Assembly (NCBI GenBank): GCA_044225565.1
Contig: JBGAIL010000242.1
Span: forward strand, 1 to 6,278
Origin: CAVXAE01 sp044225565
GTDB taxonomy: Bacteria > Pseudomonadota > Gammaproteobacteria > Steroidobacterales > Steroidobacteraceae
DNA length: 6,278 nucleotides
Direction: 5' to 3'
Positions 5,192 through 6,278 of this stretch are shown here, piece after piece. The first letter of the stretch is position 1, and each line of letters opens with the position of its first letter. A program made the translations under genes and the position numbers. The notes under the pieces were generated by a model. It had not been told where the DNA came from, did not search any database, and was given only the letters and a program-made list of their open reading frames with translations.

Positions 5192-6278
5192 GGCGCACGG
5201 CGGCGACCGTCAGCCCGCCCGCGGCCAGCAGCACGACGAGCCAGTTGCCCACATGGGCATAGGGAGGCAGCCCCATGCGCGGCACCACGGCCGAGCGCAG
5301 CACCGTCGCCTGGTATTCCGGCGCGCGAGCGATGACTTCGCCGCGCGGGCCGACCACCGCAGAGATGCCATCGTTGGCGGCTCGAATGAGATACCGCCCC
5401 GCTTCGATGGCGCGCATGCGCGCGATCTGGAAATGCTGATGGCGGGCGGTCGACCGTCCGAACCAGGCATCGTTCGTCACGTTCACGAGCACGTCCGCCT
5501 CGCGCAGCACTTCGAGTTGCGAGCTCCCGTAGGCATCCTCATAGCAGATGCTCGCCGCAAGCTTCAGGCCCGCGGCCGCGAGCGCCGGCTGGGACTCCGC
5601 GCCGCGCGTGAAGTCGGAGTACGGCAGGTTGCGCAACCGCAGCCAGGAGCGAACGAAGTCCGGCACCGGGAAGAACTCGCCGAACGGAACGAGATGGCTC
5701 TTGTCGTACCACGACACCTTCTCGCCGAGCGCCAGCACGGAGTTGAAATACTGCTGCATGTCGTCGGACGCGCGGGGCACGCCGAGCACGACGTGCGTGC
5801 CGCGGGCGTGCGACTCGGAATAGATGCCACGGAGATAATCGACGAGGTAGTTGGCGAGATCCGGCGGCGCCGCCTCCGGCCACACGACCAGCGGCGTGCC
5901 GAGCGCCTTCGTATTGAGCTCGTGGTAGAGCTTCAGCGTGGTCTCGCGGTTCGCGAGCTCCCACTTGAGATCCTGCGGGATCGCTCCCTGCAGCACGGCC
6001 ACCTTCACCGGCTTGCCCGAAGGCTGCGTCCACTCGATGCCGTGCACGACGAGCGCGGCGAGCCACGGGACGGCCAGCGCCATGAGCGCCGGAACCCGTT
6101 TGCGCGAGCGTGCCAGGGAAACCAGCGCGCCGGCATTCAACAGCAGGATCGCGCTCAGGCCGTACACGCCGACGATCGGCGCGAGCCGCGAAAGCCAGGT
6201 TTCCGTCTGCGAGTAGCCGAGCGACAGCCAGGCGAAGCCGGAAAGGAACCAGCCTCGCCACCATTCGATGAGCAGCCA
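5181..6278 (-). CDS. lnt: Apolipoprotein N-acyltransferase Lnt (5' end beyond window)
   Basis: Lnt is the inner-membrane enzyme that transfers an acyl chain from phospholipid to the N-terminal cysteine of diacylated lipoproteins, the last step of lipoprotein maturation. The frame is open from the window edge to the TAA at 5181-5183 and gives 365 residues of a protein usually about 500-520 long. Its true start lies outside; GTG at 6167 is an internal codon because typical Lnt sequence (EWWRGWFLSGFAWLSLGYSQ) precedes it. Numbering the visible fragment from the window edge, the nitrilase-like periplasmic domain (about 90-330) carries the catalytic triad: Glu135 in VVWPEAAP, Lys193 in YDKSHLVPFGE and Cys245 in ASICYEDAYG. 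These correspond to E. coli E267, K335 and C387. The accessory glutamates 201 and 247 are also present. Transmembrane segments flank the domain, at about 38-57, 63-80 and, near the C-terminus, 342-360. The two neighbouring lipoprotein genes are candidate substrates. The protease gene starts 60 bp downstream. Confidence 0.97.
   Translation of the reverse strand, partial: WLLIEWWRGWFLSGFAWLSLGYSQTETWLSRLAPIVGVYGLSAILLLNAGALVSLARSRKRVPALMALAVPWLAALVVHGIEWTQPSGKPVKVAVLQGAIPQDLKWELANRETTLKLYHELNTKALGTPLVVWPEAAPPDLANYLVDYLRGIYSESHARGTHVVLGVPRASDDMQQYFNSVLALGEKVSWYDKSHLVPFGEFFPVPDFVRSWLRLRNLPYSDFTRGAESQPALAAAGLKLAASICYEDAYGSSQLEVLREADVLVNVTNDAWFGRSTARHQHFQIARMRAIEAGRYLIRAANDGISAVVGPRGEVIARAPEYQATVLRSAVVPRMGLPPYAHVGNWLVVLLAAGGLTVAAVRRNL

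Noticed and set aside
5181..6167. Lnt as a short complete protein starting at GTG 6167
   Set aside because: The frame continues upstream to the window edge with typical Lnt sequence, so the GTG is internal and the gene is simply cut by the window.

Overview
The window is GC-rich chromosomal DNA from a Gram-negative bacterium with a two-membrane envelope, most likely a gammaproteobacterium. The evidence is the pairing of Lnt and LptE, which belong to organisms with an outer membrane, and the leuS-lptE gene pair typical of that class. I cannot fix the genus. A Xanthomonadales/Steroidobacterales/Nevskiales-type relative would fit the GC content and protein character, but that is a guess.

All five genes lie on the minus strand and are tightly packed, so they read from high to low coordinates. 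From 6278 down to 5181 is the C-terminal two thirds of apolipoprotein N-acyltransferase (lnt), with its start beyond the window edge. After 60 bp comes a Do/HtrA-family periplasmic serine protease (5120-3627) with two PDZ domains and, unusually, a lipoprotein-type signal. After an 80 bp gap holding a strong inverted repeat comes leuS (3546-913), a complete leucyl-tRNA synthetase. Its stop overlaps the start of lptE (916-437), the lipoprotein of the LPS translocon. Last is the start of an unrecognised protein with an HExxH motif (393-1), which runs off the window. No gap exceeds 80 bp. No RNA genes, mobile elements or CRISPR were seen.

The theme is envelope biogenesis and quality control wrapped around one housekeeping synthetase. 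Lnt adds the third acyl chain to lipoproteins. Both LptE and, if its lipobox works, the HtrA protease would be Lnt substrates encoded in the same cluster. A plausible sigma-E (RpoE/AlgU)-type promoter overlaps the end of lnt and would drive the protease under envelope stress. It also supports the protease start at 5120 rather than the longer reading frame from 5165.

Most of the window is ordinary conserved chromosome, and I see no new defence or mobile system. The points worth a second look are the lipid-anchored HtrA with its sigma-E-like promoter, the hairpin immediately before leuS, and the HExxH protein that directly follows lptE where holA is commonly found.
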